Notes under the pieces: generated by a model
Seen by the model: the letters and a program-made list of their open reading frames with translations, nothing else
Database searches by the model: none
What the model was told of the DNA's origin: nothing
Made by a program: the position numbers and the translations under genes
Part shown: piece after piece, positions 45,948 through 54,705 of the stretch
Layout of the letters: each line of letters starts with the position of its first letter
Numbering within the stretch: position 1 is the first letter of the stretch
NCBI RefSeq assembly: GCF_000730385.1
Contig: NZ_CP008849.1
Coordinates: 2,108,001 to 2,172,000, forward strand
DNA length: 64,000 nucleotides
Source of the DNA: Alteromonas australica
GTDB lineage: Bacteria > Pseudomonadota > Gammaproteobacteria > Enterobacterales > Alteromonadaceae
Reading direction: 5' to 3'

Positions 45948-47102
45948 ATGAATGTAGAGCTTTCAGAAGACCAAGTGGCGTTTCAGGAGACAGCACGACA
46001 GTTTAGTGAACAAGCACTGGCACCTTTTGCGGCGCAGTGGGATCGCGAACATTTTTTCCCTAAAGAAACCATACAAAAAGCCGGTGAACTGGGTTTTTGC
46101 GGCTTATATAGCCCAGAAAGTGAAGGTGGTTTAGGTCTCAGTCGTTTGGATGCCTCTGTGATATTTGAACAATTGGCAATGGGGTGTACGACAACCACCG
46201 CCATGTTAACTATTCATAATATGGCAACCTGGATGATAGCCACCTGGGGAAGCGATGAGGTTCGCGCTAAGTGGTGTCCTAGTCTCGTCACTGGCGAACA
46301 ACTGGCATCCTATTGTCTTACCGAGCCCGGTGCGGGTTCTGATGCTGCATCGCTAAAAACAAAAGCGGAAAAAAAACAGTCTGGCTATATTCTGAATGGT
46401 TCGAAGGTTTTTATTTCTGGTGCCGGTGAAACAGATGTTCTTGTGGTAATGGCTCGCACTGGCGGCAGCGGTCCTAAGGGCGTTAGCGCATTCGCTGTAC
46501 CGGCCAATGCGCCGGGAATAAGCTACGGTAAAAAAGAGAGGAAAATGGGGTGGAACGCTCAACCCACTAGAATGATTGCATTTGATAATGTAGAGATTGA
46601 CGCAAATTGGCGATTAGGCGAGGAAGGCCAGGGCTTTAAAATGGCCATGCAAGGTTTAGACGGCGGGCGTATTAATATTGCAACTTGCTCTGTAGGGACG
46701 GCCCAACAAGCACTTAATTTGGCCAACGCCTATCTACGTGAACGCGAGCAATTTCAAAAGCCTATTGCTACATTTCAAGCGTTACAATTTAAATTAGCCG
46801 ATATGGCCACGGAATTGGTGGCAGCAAGGCAACTCGTTCGTATGGCAGCGTGTAAACTAGACGCGAACCACCCAGACAAATCCACTTACTGCGCTATGGC
46901 GAAACGGTTTGCCACCGATGTGGGTTTTAAAGTGTGTAATGAAGCCTTACAGTTACATGGTGGGTATGGCTATATTAATGAATACCCATTAGAACGCCAT
47001 GTTCGCGATGTACGCGTTCATCAAATTCTTGAAGGCACAAATGAAATTATGCGCGTTATCATAGCAAGGCGATTACTTGCAGATACCACAAGCCTGCTTT
47101 AA
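45948..47102 (+). CDS. Acyl-CoA dehydrogenase, probable isobutyryl-CoA dehydrogenase
   Basis: FAD enzyme of the acyl-CoA dehydrogenase family, 384 residues, that forms methacrylyl-CoA from isobutyryl-CoA in valine breakdown. Family segments are CLTEPGAGSDAASLKT, VFISGAGETDVLVVMARTG, RMGW-like KMGWNAQPT, QFQKPIATFQALQFKLADM, LQLHGGYGYINEYPLERHVRD and the catalytic glutamate in ILEGTNEIMR. The specificity is inferred from the operon, where mmsA, the hydrolase and mmsB surround it. GTGGAG precedes the ATG. Confidence 0.92.
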   Translation: MNVELSEDQVAFQETARQFSEQALAPFAAQWDREHFFPKETIQKAGELGFCGLYSPESEGGLGLSRLDASVIFEQLAMGCTTTTAMLTIHNMATWMIATWGSDEVRAKWCPSLVTGEQLASYCLTEPGAGSDAASLKTKAEKKQSGYILNGSKVFISGAGETDVLVVMARTGGSGPKGVSAFAVPANAPGISYGKKERKMGWNAQPTRMIAFDNVEIDANWRLGEEGQGFKMAMQGLDGGRINIATCSVGTAQQALNLANAYLREREQFQKPIATFQALQFKLADMATELVAARQLVRMAACKLDANHPDKSTYCAMAKRFATDVGFKVCNEALQLHGGYGYINEYPLERHVRDVRVHQILEGTNEIMRVIIARRLLADTTSLL

Positions 47103-47120
47103 CAGGGATAAGGAGTTTTT

Positions 47121-48290
47121 ATGCAACAGTCAGCCCCCGTCGTCATCGCCGAAGAGCGTAAAACCAAAAGTGGCCATGTATTGGGCGTCCTCACTTTAAA
47201 CAAACCTAAGGCTCTCAATGCCCTAGACTTGCCCATGGCGAGTATCCTGTTAGATACATTAGAGCAATGGAAATCACGGCAAGATATCACGTGCATTGTT
47301 CTCACATCAGCAGGCGATAAAGCGTTTTGTGCGGGCGGCGATATCGTCTCTATGTACCACGCAATGTGTGAATCCCAAGGAGAGATCCCGGCATTTTTAA
47401 CATCATTCTTCAAAACTGAATATACCTTGGACTACTGCATACATTATTACCCCAAGCCTATCGTGGTATGGGGTTCAGGTATTGTAATGGGCGGCGGTAT
47501 GGGCCTTTTATGTGGAGCAAGTCATAAAGTGGTGACAGAAACATCACGATTGGCAATGCCTGAAATTTCCATTGGTCTTTATCCCGATGTAGGAGGCAGC
47601 TATTTTTTACCGCGCATGCCAGGTAAAACAGGCTTGTTCTTAGGATTGACAGCCACACAAATGAACGGTGCTGATGCCGTACATGCGGGATTGGCTGACT
47701 ATTTGGTGGCTGCCAATCAACTAGACATCTTAATGCAAAAGTTAAACGACGTGGAGTGGGGCGGTGTTAATCATCACGATTCGGTCTCTCAGGTACTCGC
47801 GAACTTAGATGCGCCGCTAAGCCCGCCCAATAGCCTTATCGCTCTGCATCAAAACGCTATTGATACATGGTGTGACGGCAAAACAGTGGCTGCGGTGGTA
47901 GACAATATTTTAAGCGCCCAAGAAAGTGATCTACCGGTTAGCGAAGACCCAGAGGCACACGCAGTGGCGATAAAATGGCTTAATAAAGCACAAAAAAACC
48001 TCAAAAATGGGTCGCCTATTACCGCCCATCTGGTTTTTGAGCAGTGTGTTCGCGGGGCAACGATGACGTTGGCTGAATGTTTCAAAATGGAGGCCGTTAT
48101 GTCTTGCAGATGCGGAGAGTCAGGCGAATTTCAAGAGGGCGTAAGGGCGCTGCTCATCGACAAGGACCTTTCCCCTAAGTGGAAATATAACCACGTAGAA
48201 GAAGTTCCCCACGACGTTGTTGAAGGTTTTTTCAGTTCTCCTTGGGCAGAAGACGAACATCCGCTGGCTCACTTAGGAGAGGAAAAATGA
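47121..48290 (+). CDS. 3-hydroxyisobutyryl-CoA hydrolase (crotonase superfamily)
   Basis: Crotonase-fold thioesterase of 389 residues that releases 3-hydroxyisobutyrate from its CoA ester. The length and the C-terminal helical half (SPITAHLVFEQCVRGATMTLAECFKMEAVMS) distinguish it from ordinary 260-residue enoyl-CoA hydratases. Active-site segments are DKAFCAGGDIVSMY, GIVMGGGMGLLCGASHKVV and MPEISIGLYPDVGGSYFLPRM. AAGGAG precedes the ATG. Its TGA overlaps the mmsB start (ATGA), so the two are translationally coupled. Some relatives are called enoyl-CoA hydratase; the operon supports the hydrolase. Confidence 0.9.
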   Translation: MQQSAPVVIAEERKTKSGHVLGVLTLNKPKALNALDLPMASILLDTLEQWKSRQDITCIVLTSAGDKAFCAGGDIVSMYHAMCESQGEIPAFLTSFFKTEYTLDYCIHYYPKPIVVWGSGIVMGGGMGLLCGASHKVVTETSRLAMPEISIGLYPDVGGSYFLPRMPGKTGLFLGLTATQMNGADAVHAGLADYLVAANQLDILMQKLNDVEWGGVNHHDSVSQVLANLDAPLSPPNSLIALHQNAIDTWCDGKTVAAVVDNILSAQESDLPVSEDPEAHAVAIKWLNKAQKNLKNGSPITAHLVFEQCVRGATMTLAECFKMEAVMSCRCGESGEFQEGVRALLIDKDLSPKWKYNHVEEVPHDVVEGFFSSPWAEDEHPLAHLGEEK

Positions 48291-49183
48291 CACACATCGC
48301 ATTTATTGGTTTGGGCAATATGGGCGGTCCTATGGCCGTAAACTTAGTGCAAAGTGGACATAGGGTAACCGTATTTGATTTGTCGGTGCCGGCGATGGAT
48401 TCACTAAAGCGTGAAGGCGCCAGTGTTGCTGATTCGGCGTTGAGTGCGGTAAAGGATGCAGACATTGTCGTGACTATGTTACCGGCGGCTCAACACGTTG
48501 AGCGCTTGTATTTAGGTAATGATGGTATTATTCGTGGCGCCAAACCCGGAACCCTATTTATCGACTCCTCTACCATAGATGCAGATACTGCAAAACGGGT
48601 TGGCGCGGATGCATATGCGTGTAACATGCACTTTATTGATGCTCCCGTCTCTGGCGGCACGGCAGGCGCGAAAGCGGGAACGCTCACCTTTATTATGGGA
48701 GGCAGCCCACACGCGGTTGCGCAGGCGACACCTGTTTTACAATGTATGGGGCGGAATTTGTTTCACGCCGGCGATTTAGGGGCAGGACAGATTGCAAAAA
48801 TTTGCAACAATATGCTGTTGGCGGTGCTTATGGCGGGTACTTCAGAAGCCCTAACGATGGCCACAAAAAATGGCATAGACCCTAAGGTTATGTCTGACAT
48901 TATGCTGCAAAGCTCGGGGTGCAACTGGACACTGGAGAAGTACAATCCGTGTCCAGATGTTATGGAAAATGTGCCCTCTAGCAATCAGTATGAAGGTGGT
49001 TTTATGGTTAAGCTTATGAACAAAGATTTAAACCTTGCCATGAACACTGCGGCCGACAGTGTCTCTACCACACCCATGGCAACAGCAGCGCAAAGCTTGT
49101 ATAGAATGCTGGAGTCACAGGGCCATGGAGAAAAAGACTTCTCCAGTGTTTATACACTCTTTAATAAACACACTAACACGTAA
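48287..49183 (+). CDS. mmsB: 3-hydroxyisobutyrate dehydrogenase
   Basis: NAD-dependent oxidation of 3-hydroxyisobutyrate to methylmalonate semialdehyde, the substrate of MmsA. The 298 residues show FIGLGNMGGPMAVNLVQSGH, DAPVSGGTAGAKAGTLTFIMGG, the catalytic lysine in GAGQIAKICNNMLL, and SGCNWTLEKYNPCPDVMENVPSS, which is typical of true MmsB. The ATG overlaps the stop of the previous gene and follows AGGAGAGG; the frame is open upstream, but that would run inside the hydrolase gene. No clear terminator follows. Confidence 0.95.
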   Translation: MTHIAFIGLGNMGGPMAVNLVQSGHRVTVFDLSVPAMDSLKREGASVADSALSAVKDADIVVTMLPAAQHVERLYLGNDGIIRGAKPGTLFIDSSTIDADTAKRVGADAYACNMHFIDAPVSGGTAGAKAGTLTFIMGGSPHAVAQATPVLQCMGRNLFHAGDLGAGQIAKICNNMLLAVLMAGTSEALTMATKNGIDPKVMSDIMLQSSGCNWTLEKYNPCPDVMENVPSSNQYEGGFMVKLMNKDLNLAMNTAADSVSTTPMATAAQSLYRMLESQGHGEKDFSSVYTLFNKHTNT

Positions 49184-49284
49184 AGCAATACACAAGAGAG
49201 AGGGCTAAGCCACAGTTTCCAATAAGACACTGACAGTGAAAATTGATAAACTTATTGCTCGTCGTCGTTTTTTGGATATTTTTT

Positions 49285-50121
49285 ATGTGGCAATGCCCTT
49301 TATGCCAACTCCCCATCAATGTAAATGAAAAAGCCATTCAATGTGCAAACAAACACACGTTCGATAAGGCCAAAGCAGGCTACGTAAATTTACTTCCTGT
49401 ACAGTTTAAAAAATCTAAGTCGCCGGGGGACGATAAGGAAATGGTACGTGCACGGCGCATGTTCCATGAACAAAAGGGTTATCAGCCGCTTAAAGACACC
49501 ATGTGTGAAATTTTAGCGCGGTATTTCGCCAGCCAATCTTTAGAAAATACGCCGTTAACCCTGTACGATGCTGGTTGTGGCGAAGGAAGCTACTTACTTG
49601 CGTGTGTGAAAGGGTTAAAAGAAAGCGGTTTTATCCTTGACGGTGCAGGCAGTGATATTTCGAAAACCGCTGTTGAACTGGCAGCGAAAGCCTACAAGTC
49701 GTGCCAATTCGTTGTCGCTAGCAGCTTTGATTTACCGCTACAAAATAGTACGCTAGACGCCGCCATCCAGGTGTTTGCGCCGGGAAGCACCAAAGAATAT
49801 GCTCGTATATTGAAACCCCATGGCGTGTTGCTTACGGTTGACCCTGCGCCAAGGCATCTCTTTGAATTAAAATCACTGGTATATAGCAACCCACAACCGC
49901 ATAAAGACGGACCAACGGAGCGTGAGGGTTTCAATCAAATAAAACATGAAAACCTCTCTTACACGTTATCTTTACCATCCCCAGAACAGCGTCTCGCTCT
50001 TGTTAAAATGACGCCTTATTACTGGCGCTTAACACCTGAAAAATTAGATAAGGTGGTAGAAAATTTAGCATCGGTCACCGTCGACTTTAACATTCAGGTA
50101 TTTTCACTATCATCCTCATAA
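49285..50121 (+). CDS. rlmA: 23S rRNA (guanine-745-N1)-methyltransferase
   Basis: SAM-dependent methyltransferase for G745 of 23S rRNA, 278 residues. The zinc-binding N-terminus has cysteines in WQCPLCQLPI and CANKHTFD, followed by KAGYVNLLPVQFKKSKSPGD, the SAM loop DAGCGEGSYL, VFAPGSTKEYARILKPHG and PRHLFELKSLVY. E. coli RlmA is 269 residues. The ATG at 49285 follows GGATATTTTTT and starts just before the zinc site; an earlier in-frame start would add a hydrophobic tail not found in the family. Confidence 0.93.
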   Translation: MWQCPLCQLPINVNEKAIQCANKHTFDKAKAGYVNLLPVQFKKSKSPGDDKEMVRARRMFHEQKGYQPLKDTMCEILARYFASQSLENTPLTLYDAGCGEGSYLLACVKGLKESGFILDGAGSDISKTAVELAAKAYKSCQFVVASSFDLPLQNSTLDAAIQVFAPGSTKEYARILKPHGVLLTVDPAPRHLFELKSLVYSNPQPHKDGPTEREGFNQIKHENLSYTLSLPSPEQRLALVKMTPYYWRLTPEKLDKVVENLASVTVDFNIQVFSLSSS

Positions 50122-50159
50122 AAATCTGAGTAAACCGCGTTCAAGCCAGAAGAATACAA

Positions 50160-50708
50160 ATGCAAAAACAAAAAGCCGTATTTTTAGACCGTGACGGGAT
50201 CATCAACATAGACCATGGTTATGTGGGGCACTACCACAATTTTGATTATGTGGAAGGTGTATTTGACATGATCAAGCACTTTGTCGCGCAAGGTTTTAAA
50301 CCTATTATTGTGACCAATCAATCAGGTATTGCACGTGGCTACTTCACGGAGGCCGACTTTCTAAACCTGATGAAACAGGTTCAGGATGAATTTTCCGAGC
50401 AAGGGTTACCTCACATTCCCGTATTTTACTGTCCACACCATCCTGAAGGAAACCTTTCCGCCTACCAAGTCATGTGTGAGTGTCGAAAACCCAAACCCGG
50501 TATGCTGTTAAACGCCGCCAAACAATATGCTATTGATTTACCGAATAGCATAATGATTGGAGATAGTTGGCGCGACATAGAAGCTGGCCAGGCAGCTGGG
50601 GTGAAATGGTGTGTCTATGTGTCTGATAAAGCCCCTCCGTTAGAGGCTGATAAAAGCCAGGTTTACCTCGTCAATAAACTCACCGATATACCAGGCTCTA
50701 TAGAGTAA
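50160..50708 (+). CDS. gmhB: D-glycero-beta-D-manno-heptose-1,7-bisphosphate 7-phosphatase
   Basis: HAD-family phosphatase in ADP-heptose synthesis for the lipopolysaccharide core, 182 residues. The nucleophile Asp10 and general acid Asp12 are in FLDRDGIINID. VTNQSGIARGYF is motif II, the zinc loop is CPHHPEG..CECRKPKPG, and MIGDSWRDIEAGQAAG holds the metal-binding aspartates. It follows rlmA by 38 bp and is followed by a terminator shared with yejM. Confidence 0.94.
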   Translation: MQKQKAVFLDRDGIINIDHGYVGHYHNFDYVEGVFDMIKHFVAQGFKPIIVTNQSGIARGYFTEADFLNLMKQVQDEFSEQGLPHIPVFYCPHHPEGNLSAYQVMCECRKPKPGMLLNAAKQYAIDLPNSIMIGDSWRDIEAGQAAGVKWCVYVSDKAPPLEADKSQVYLVNKLTDIPGSIE

Positions 50709-50732
50709 AAAAGCGCCCGTAGGCGCTTTTTT
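50707..50732. terminator. Bidirectional terminator between gmhB and yejM
   Basis: GCGCC (50713-50717) and GGCGC (50722-50726) with A-run and T-run flanks. The last bases of yejM lie at its right edge. Confidence 0.88.
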
Positions 50733-52254
50733 AATGTTGTTGCGAGAACCGCGACAAATGTTTTATCGCTTGGCTAAGTAGGTCCACATTGAGCGGGGCG
50801 TTACTACGCTTATTGGTGGCCAAATCGGTAATTTCATAACTGCCATTACTTAACACATCAGTACGTTTTCCGTTATGAAACACCACGATACGTTCACCAG
50901 ATGTACTCACCAACCAATTGCGACTTGGCGATAACAGGCTTTGCCCTGTGGAATAGAAGTGCGAAGGAGCATTACAGCCCAATGCATTTAAAATAGTAGG
51001 AGCAAGGTCTTCAGTACTTGCCATCGTACCCTTAATAGGCAGGTTACTGTATAAAGTGCCAGCGTTATTGGTGTTATTACTGCTGTAACCCGTTGCCACA
51101 ATCACTTTACTGTTGGCAAGCAATTCAGAAGTTAAATAGCTTTCAATACTCGATGCCGTTAAAAACGCAATATGTAAACCACCGTGTTGACTACCTAAAG
51201 GTTGCGTATAACTGTCAAACCTTTGCGAGGGAAGAGCCTCGTCAAAGTGAAGTGATACGGGCATTCCAAGCCCCACAGGGAGCGCCAATAGCACCGGGCG
51301 TTTAGCTGATAACGATGCCTGATAGATTTCTGGAACCCCAAATAAGGTGGTGGAAATCAGGCTTTCTTGATTGCTTGCGGTAGAGTAGTAGCGAGCCACG
51401 GTATTCAGATTAAAGCCGTCAATATTGGCAATTGGCATATCGTCTGTTTGCACAATTACCGTCATATTATCGTTTGCATTAACTGAACAATACACCGGCT
51501 CTGCTGGGTAATTGATGTTGTGAATGTCTGAATTGAATTGTAGTTGCTTGCGTTCTTCATACGCCGCTAGGTCAAGTAACCCATAACGAGACATCGTGGT
51601 TTTTGCCGTCGCTGGATACGATAACGGGAACATGTTGTCCTGTTTGATAATAGGCTGATACAGCTTAGCGTCTGCCCACACATGAACGGCATGACTTGAC
51701 ACAAAACAAACAACGAAAAAGCTCGCTACAGGTATACCAATTTTATACTTAGTAAAGCGCTCAACCCGTTTCCAAATCGCATTGGCTAGTACCAATTGAA
51801 AACCTAGCCACACTATGAACAACAAAAACAAGTACGCCCATTGCTGCCAGTCAAATTCACCAATTTGCGTTTGTGCTTCATCTTTAAGTAGGTCAGCGGC
51901 ATGCACGCTAATATGAAAACCTGTACGGTTAAACAGGAGGGCATCGAAAGCAAGGAGTGCAAGCCCAACCGCAGCAATCACCGACGCCGTTGCTTTAATC
52001 ACCCTAGGGTTCGACACCAGATAACAAAGTGGCAATATAAAAATAACGAAGCCAAAGAAGGTCATGAAACCAATATGACCGAACCAATTGGTAAGTAAAT
52101 ACACTGTTCCCACACCTGTACCTGGCATAGGCGATGAAAATACAAAAATTGAAGCAATCACAATAGCAATAATAATATTGGCTAGTGCAAACCAGTGGCC
52201 CCAATTTACCAGTTTCGTCACCCGTTGACGGCGTGGAGATTCAGCTAAAATCAT
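50731..52254 (-). CDS. yejM: YejM/PbgA-like inner-membrane protein with a degenerate sulfatase-like domain
   Basis: Inner-membrane protein that in enterobacteria (YejM, PbgA, LapC) controls lipopolysaccharide synthesis through LapB/FtsH. The first roughly 200 residues match closely: VNWGHWFALANIIIAIVIAS, five membrane segments, and SSHAVHVWADAKLYQPI then LSYPATAKTTMSRYGLLD. The C-terminal region is 507 residues in total against 586 in E. coli, and the alkaline-phosphatase-like motifs are replaced by weak counterparts (VIVQTDDMP, ISTTLFGVPEIY). Enzyme activity is therefore unlikely; E. coli YejM is also thought to be inactive. The order yejL-yejM with divergent yejK is the same as in E. coli, which confirms the assignment. 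Confidence 0.88.
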   Translation of the reverse strand: MILAESPRRQRVTKLVNWGHWFALANIIIAIVIASIFVFSSPMPGTGVGTVYLLTNWFGHIGFMTFFGFVIFILPLCYLVSNPRVIKATASVIAAVGLALLAFDALLFNRTGFHISVHAADLLKDEAQTQIGEFDWQQWAYLFLLFIVWLGFQLVLANAIWKRVERFTKYKIGIPVASFFVVCFVSSHAVHVWADAKLYQPIIKQDNMFPLSYPATAKTTMSRYGLLDLAAYEERKQLQFNSDIHNINYPAEPVYCSVNANDNMTVIVQTDDMPIANIDGFNLNTVARYYSTASNQESLISTTLFGVPEIYQASLSAKRPVLLALPVGLGMPVSLHFDEALPSQRFDSYTQPLGSQHGGLHIAFLTASSIESYLTSELLANSKVIVATGYSSNNTNNAGTLYSNLPIKGTMASTEDLAPTILNALGCNAPSHFYSTGQSLLSPSRNWLVSTSGERIVVFHNGKRTDVLSNGSYEITDLATNKRSNAPLNVDLLSQAIKHLSRFSQQH

Positions 52255-52262
52255 AAGGGCGC

Positions 52263-52481
52263 CTATTTACCTTGAACACTCTTTTTAAGAACGTTAGCGA
52301 ATTGATCAGCCATGGTTTCTCTGTTTTCAGGTGCAACCTGTGTATTAAGGATATGGGTAATAACGTTACCTAGTACCATAAGAGATAAATCTCTGTCGGC
52401 TTCGTTTTTCTCTAATGTTAGAATGACGTCGTTCATTAGCGCTTCGAACTGATCGTTTGTGTAACGGCTCTGTTGGGGCAT
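52263..52481 (-). CDS. yejL: YejL family small conserved protein
   Basis: A 72-residue protein of the UPF0352/YejL family, function unknown. MPQQSRYTNDQFEALMNDVI and DLSLMVLGNVITHILNTQVAP match E. coli YejL. The ATG at 52481 follows GAGG; the frame is open upstream, but the homologue begins here. It precedes yejM by 8 bp, so the two are cotranscribed, and it is divergent from yejK. Confidence 0.92.
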   Translation of the reverse strand: MPQQSRYTNDQFEALMNDVILTLEKNEADRDLSLMVLGNVITHILNTQVAPENRETMADQFANVLKKSVQGK

Positions 52482-52640
52482 TGTTACGCCTCTTTTTAAT
52501 AATTTCTTTGATAAAAAGAATGGTTTTAGTCGTAAAATGATTATAATCGTTGTTTGAGTGATAACAATCATTCATTCTAAAATCCCGCAAATCCTTGGAT
52601 ATTTCTGACACTTTTTAAGCAACAGGACACCCTTTTTACT

Positions 52641-53741
52641 ATGAGTGCACTGATTCACCACTTTGTCGTACATCGTCTCATCCTCAATAAAGAAGAAAAA
52701 ATTGAGGCTATTCCACGTGATAACTGCTTGGCCGTGACGCCAGAAATTGAGTTATTGGCGCATCAAATTAATCACAGTTTCAATGCTAAACCCGGCAAAG
52801 GCGTCGGCCATTTTGTTGATAACGCGCCCAGCGTAGATAACGAACACAAAGATAATGACGAAGAAAAAAGTGGCATCACTGATGTTTCAGCGTTTGCTAA
52901 CGAATTAAAAAACTACATGGCAGAGAAAAAAGCCGCGGGAGACAATGTAGAAGATGCATTTCATCGTTTTTCCGTATCGGCAACCAATCGCTTAGTTAAA
53001 ACCTTGGCCGATACCGGCACCGTAGAAACCGGTTTTTTAATCTTCTGCCAATATGAATACCTTGCTACACAGTACTTAATGATTGCGTTACTGAATACCC
53101 GCTCTCATGTAGAAGTTACGCATTCCCTTGATTTGTCAGCCAGAGAGCATTTAGACCTTGCTCGCATGCAATTGGCTGTGCGGTTTGATTTAACGCAGTG
53201 GGAAATCCAGCCAGAACAACAACGTTACGTAAGTTTTATTAAAGGCCGCATGGGAAGAAAAGTTTCAGACTTTTTTATGCAGTTTGTCGGATGCGAAGAG
53301 TTGGTCGACGTGAAGCAACAAAATAAACAGTTAATTTCAACTGTTGATGCGTACTTAGCCAGTGAAGCCCTAGACCCTCAAGAACAGCATCAACACAGAG
53401 AAGAAGTTAAAAGCTACTTCAAGGAAAAAATTGATGCGGGCGAGAGTTTATCTGTGGATGAATTAGCCAACCGCTTACCCGCGAACGAAGAAACGAATAA
53501 CAACTTTTCCGCGTTTTCACAGCAAATGGAAACCCCACTTGAAAAAGAAATTCAACCCGACCCCGCAGCACTAAAACAATTAGCCAAATTTAGCGGGCAA
53601 GGCGGCGGTGTTTCTATTAGCTTTGAAAGAAAATTAATGGGCGATAGGGTATTTTACGATCCTGCCACCGATACCCTAACGTTGAGAGGATTACCACCAA
53701 ATTTAAAAGATCAGCTTAATCGACAATCTTCTATGGACTAA
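52641..53741 (+). CDS. yejK: Nucleoid-associated protein YejK (NdpA family)
   Basis: Nucleoid-associated protein of 366 residues (E. coli YejK 335). It begins ALIHHFVVHRLIL and contains FLIFCQYEYLATQYLMIALLN, SAREHLDLARMQLAVRFDLTQWE, RYVSFIKGRMGRKVSDFFMQFVGC and the C-terminal GGGVSISFERKLMGDRVFYDPATDTLTLRGLPPNLKDQL region. The extra length comes from an acidic insertion near residues 55-80. It reads away from yejL-yejM with about 160 bp between, as in E. coli. Proposed roles are nucleoid organisation and topoisomerase interaction. Confidence 0.92.
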   Translation: MSALIHHFVVHRLILNKEEKIEAIPRDNCLAVTPEIELLAHQINHSFNAKPGKGVGHFVDNAPSVDNEHKDNDEEKSGITDVSAFANELKNYMAEKKAAGDNVEDAFHRFSVSATNRLVKTLADTGTVETGFLIFCQYEYLATQYLMIALLNTRSHVEVTHSLDLSAREHLDLARMQLAVRFDLTQWEIQPEQQRYVSFIKGRMGRKVSDFFMQFVGCEELVDVKQQNKQLISTVDAYLASEALDPQEQHQHREEVKSYFKEKIDAGESLSVDELANRLPANEETNNNFSAFSQQMETPLEKEIQPDPAALKQLAKFSGQGGGVSISFERKLMGDRVFYDPATDTLTLRGLPPNLKDQLNRQSSMD

Positions 53742-53807
53742 TCACTGATTTAAGCCTTAAAAAAACGTATACTACACAAAGAAAAATGAACACGATTCAA
53801 GGGTGTT

Positions 53808-54683
53808 ATGCAATTATTTGTAAATGATTTGACAGTGATGGACTTTTCATACCTTTGCCCGAAGCGCGGCATGGTAGGTGAAAGCTGGATTGTCGACGTG
53901 GTTCTGGATGGAGAGCTCAATGAAGAGAGCATGGTCCAAGACTTCGGTAAAGTGAAAAAAAACCTAAAACGATTGATTGATGAATATGTTGATCACAAAT
54001 TGCTTGTGCCAGCAGAATACGCAGGTTCAAAGGTTATACATGATGAAGTAACTGAACAAGTTGAAGTACAATTTACCTGCGAAGACGGCCGGCAAATTAT
54101 GCTGCACTGTCCCGCTGAAGCTTACGCAATTTTGTATTCAGACGTGGTCACCATGGCGTCTGTCAGTGTGTATTTGAAAGAAGTTCTGGCTACGCATTTA
54201 CCAGAAAACGTAGATAACATTACGTTGAAGTTAAGAACAGAAGTGATTCATTCCCCCTTCTATCACTATACCCATGGTTTAAAGAAGCATGACGGTAACT
54301 GTCAGCGTATTGCTCACGGCCATCGTTCTCGTATTGATATTTTACTAGATGGTCAAGTGAGTGAAGCTGAGCAAAGCTACTGGGCTAAACGGTGGGAAGA
54401 TATCTATATTGCCACGCAAGAAGACGAAATTGCCTACACTGAACGGAAAATAACCGGCAGTGTTGCTGAACCGTCTGCCTATCTCTGTTTTGCTTATGAA
54501 TCTTCGCAAGGGTATTTTGAACTCATTATTCCAAAATCAGACTGTGAAGTTATCGACACCGATTCTACCGTGGAATGCTTAGCGCAATATCTATTGGAAG
54601 AGCAAAAAAAGCGTACGCCTGATTCACACTGCCAAGTTATTGCCTATGAAGGGGTTGGAAAAGGCGCCATGGTAAGCGAATAA
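53808..54683 (+). CDS. Duplicated 6-pyruvoyl-tetrahydropterin-synthase-like protein
   Basis: Protein of 291 residues in which two PTPS/QueD-like halves can be read. The first half spans VMDFSYLCPKRGMVGESWIVDVVLDGEL to DFGKVKKNLKRLIDEYVDHKLLVP. The second spans SPFYHYTHGLKKHDGNCQRIAHGHRSRIDILLDG to the terminal QVIAYEGVGKGAM. The His-rich zinc motif (HGLKKHDGNC, HGHRS) is complete only in the second half, and the first half lacks the matching histidines. Similar tandem proteins occur in Vibrio and Shewanella, annotated as 6-carboxytetrahydropterin synthase. A folate or queuosine role is not shown. It follows yejK by 66 bp. Confidence 0.75.
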   Translation: MQLFVNDLTVMDFSYLCPKRGMVGESWIVDVVLDGELNEESMVQDFGKVKKNLKRLIDEYVDHKLLVPAEYAGSKVIHDEVTEQVEVQFTCEDGRQIMLHCPAEAYAILYSDVVTMASVSVYLKEVLATHLPENVDNITLKLRTEVIHSPFYHYTHGLKKHDGNCQRIAHGHRSRIDILLDGQVSEAEQSYWAKRWEDIYIATQEDEIAYTERKITGSVAEPSAYLCFAYESSQGYFELIIPKSDCEVIDTDSTVECLAQYLLEEQKKRTPDSHCQVIAYEGVGKGAMVSE

Positions 54684-54705
54684 TCTAGGGCAAATAAGCA
54701 AGGAA

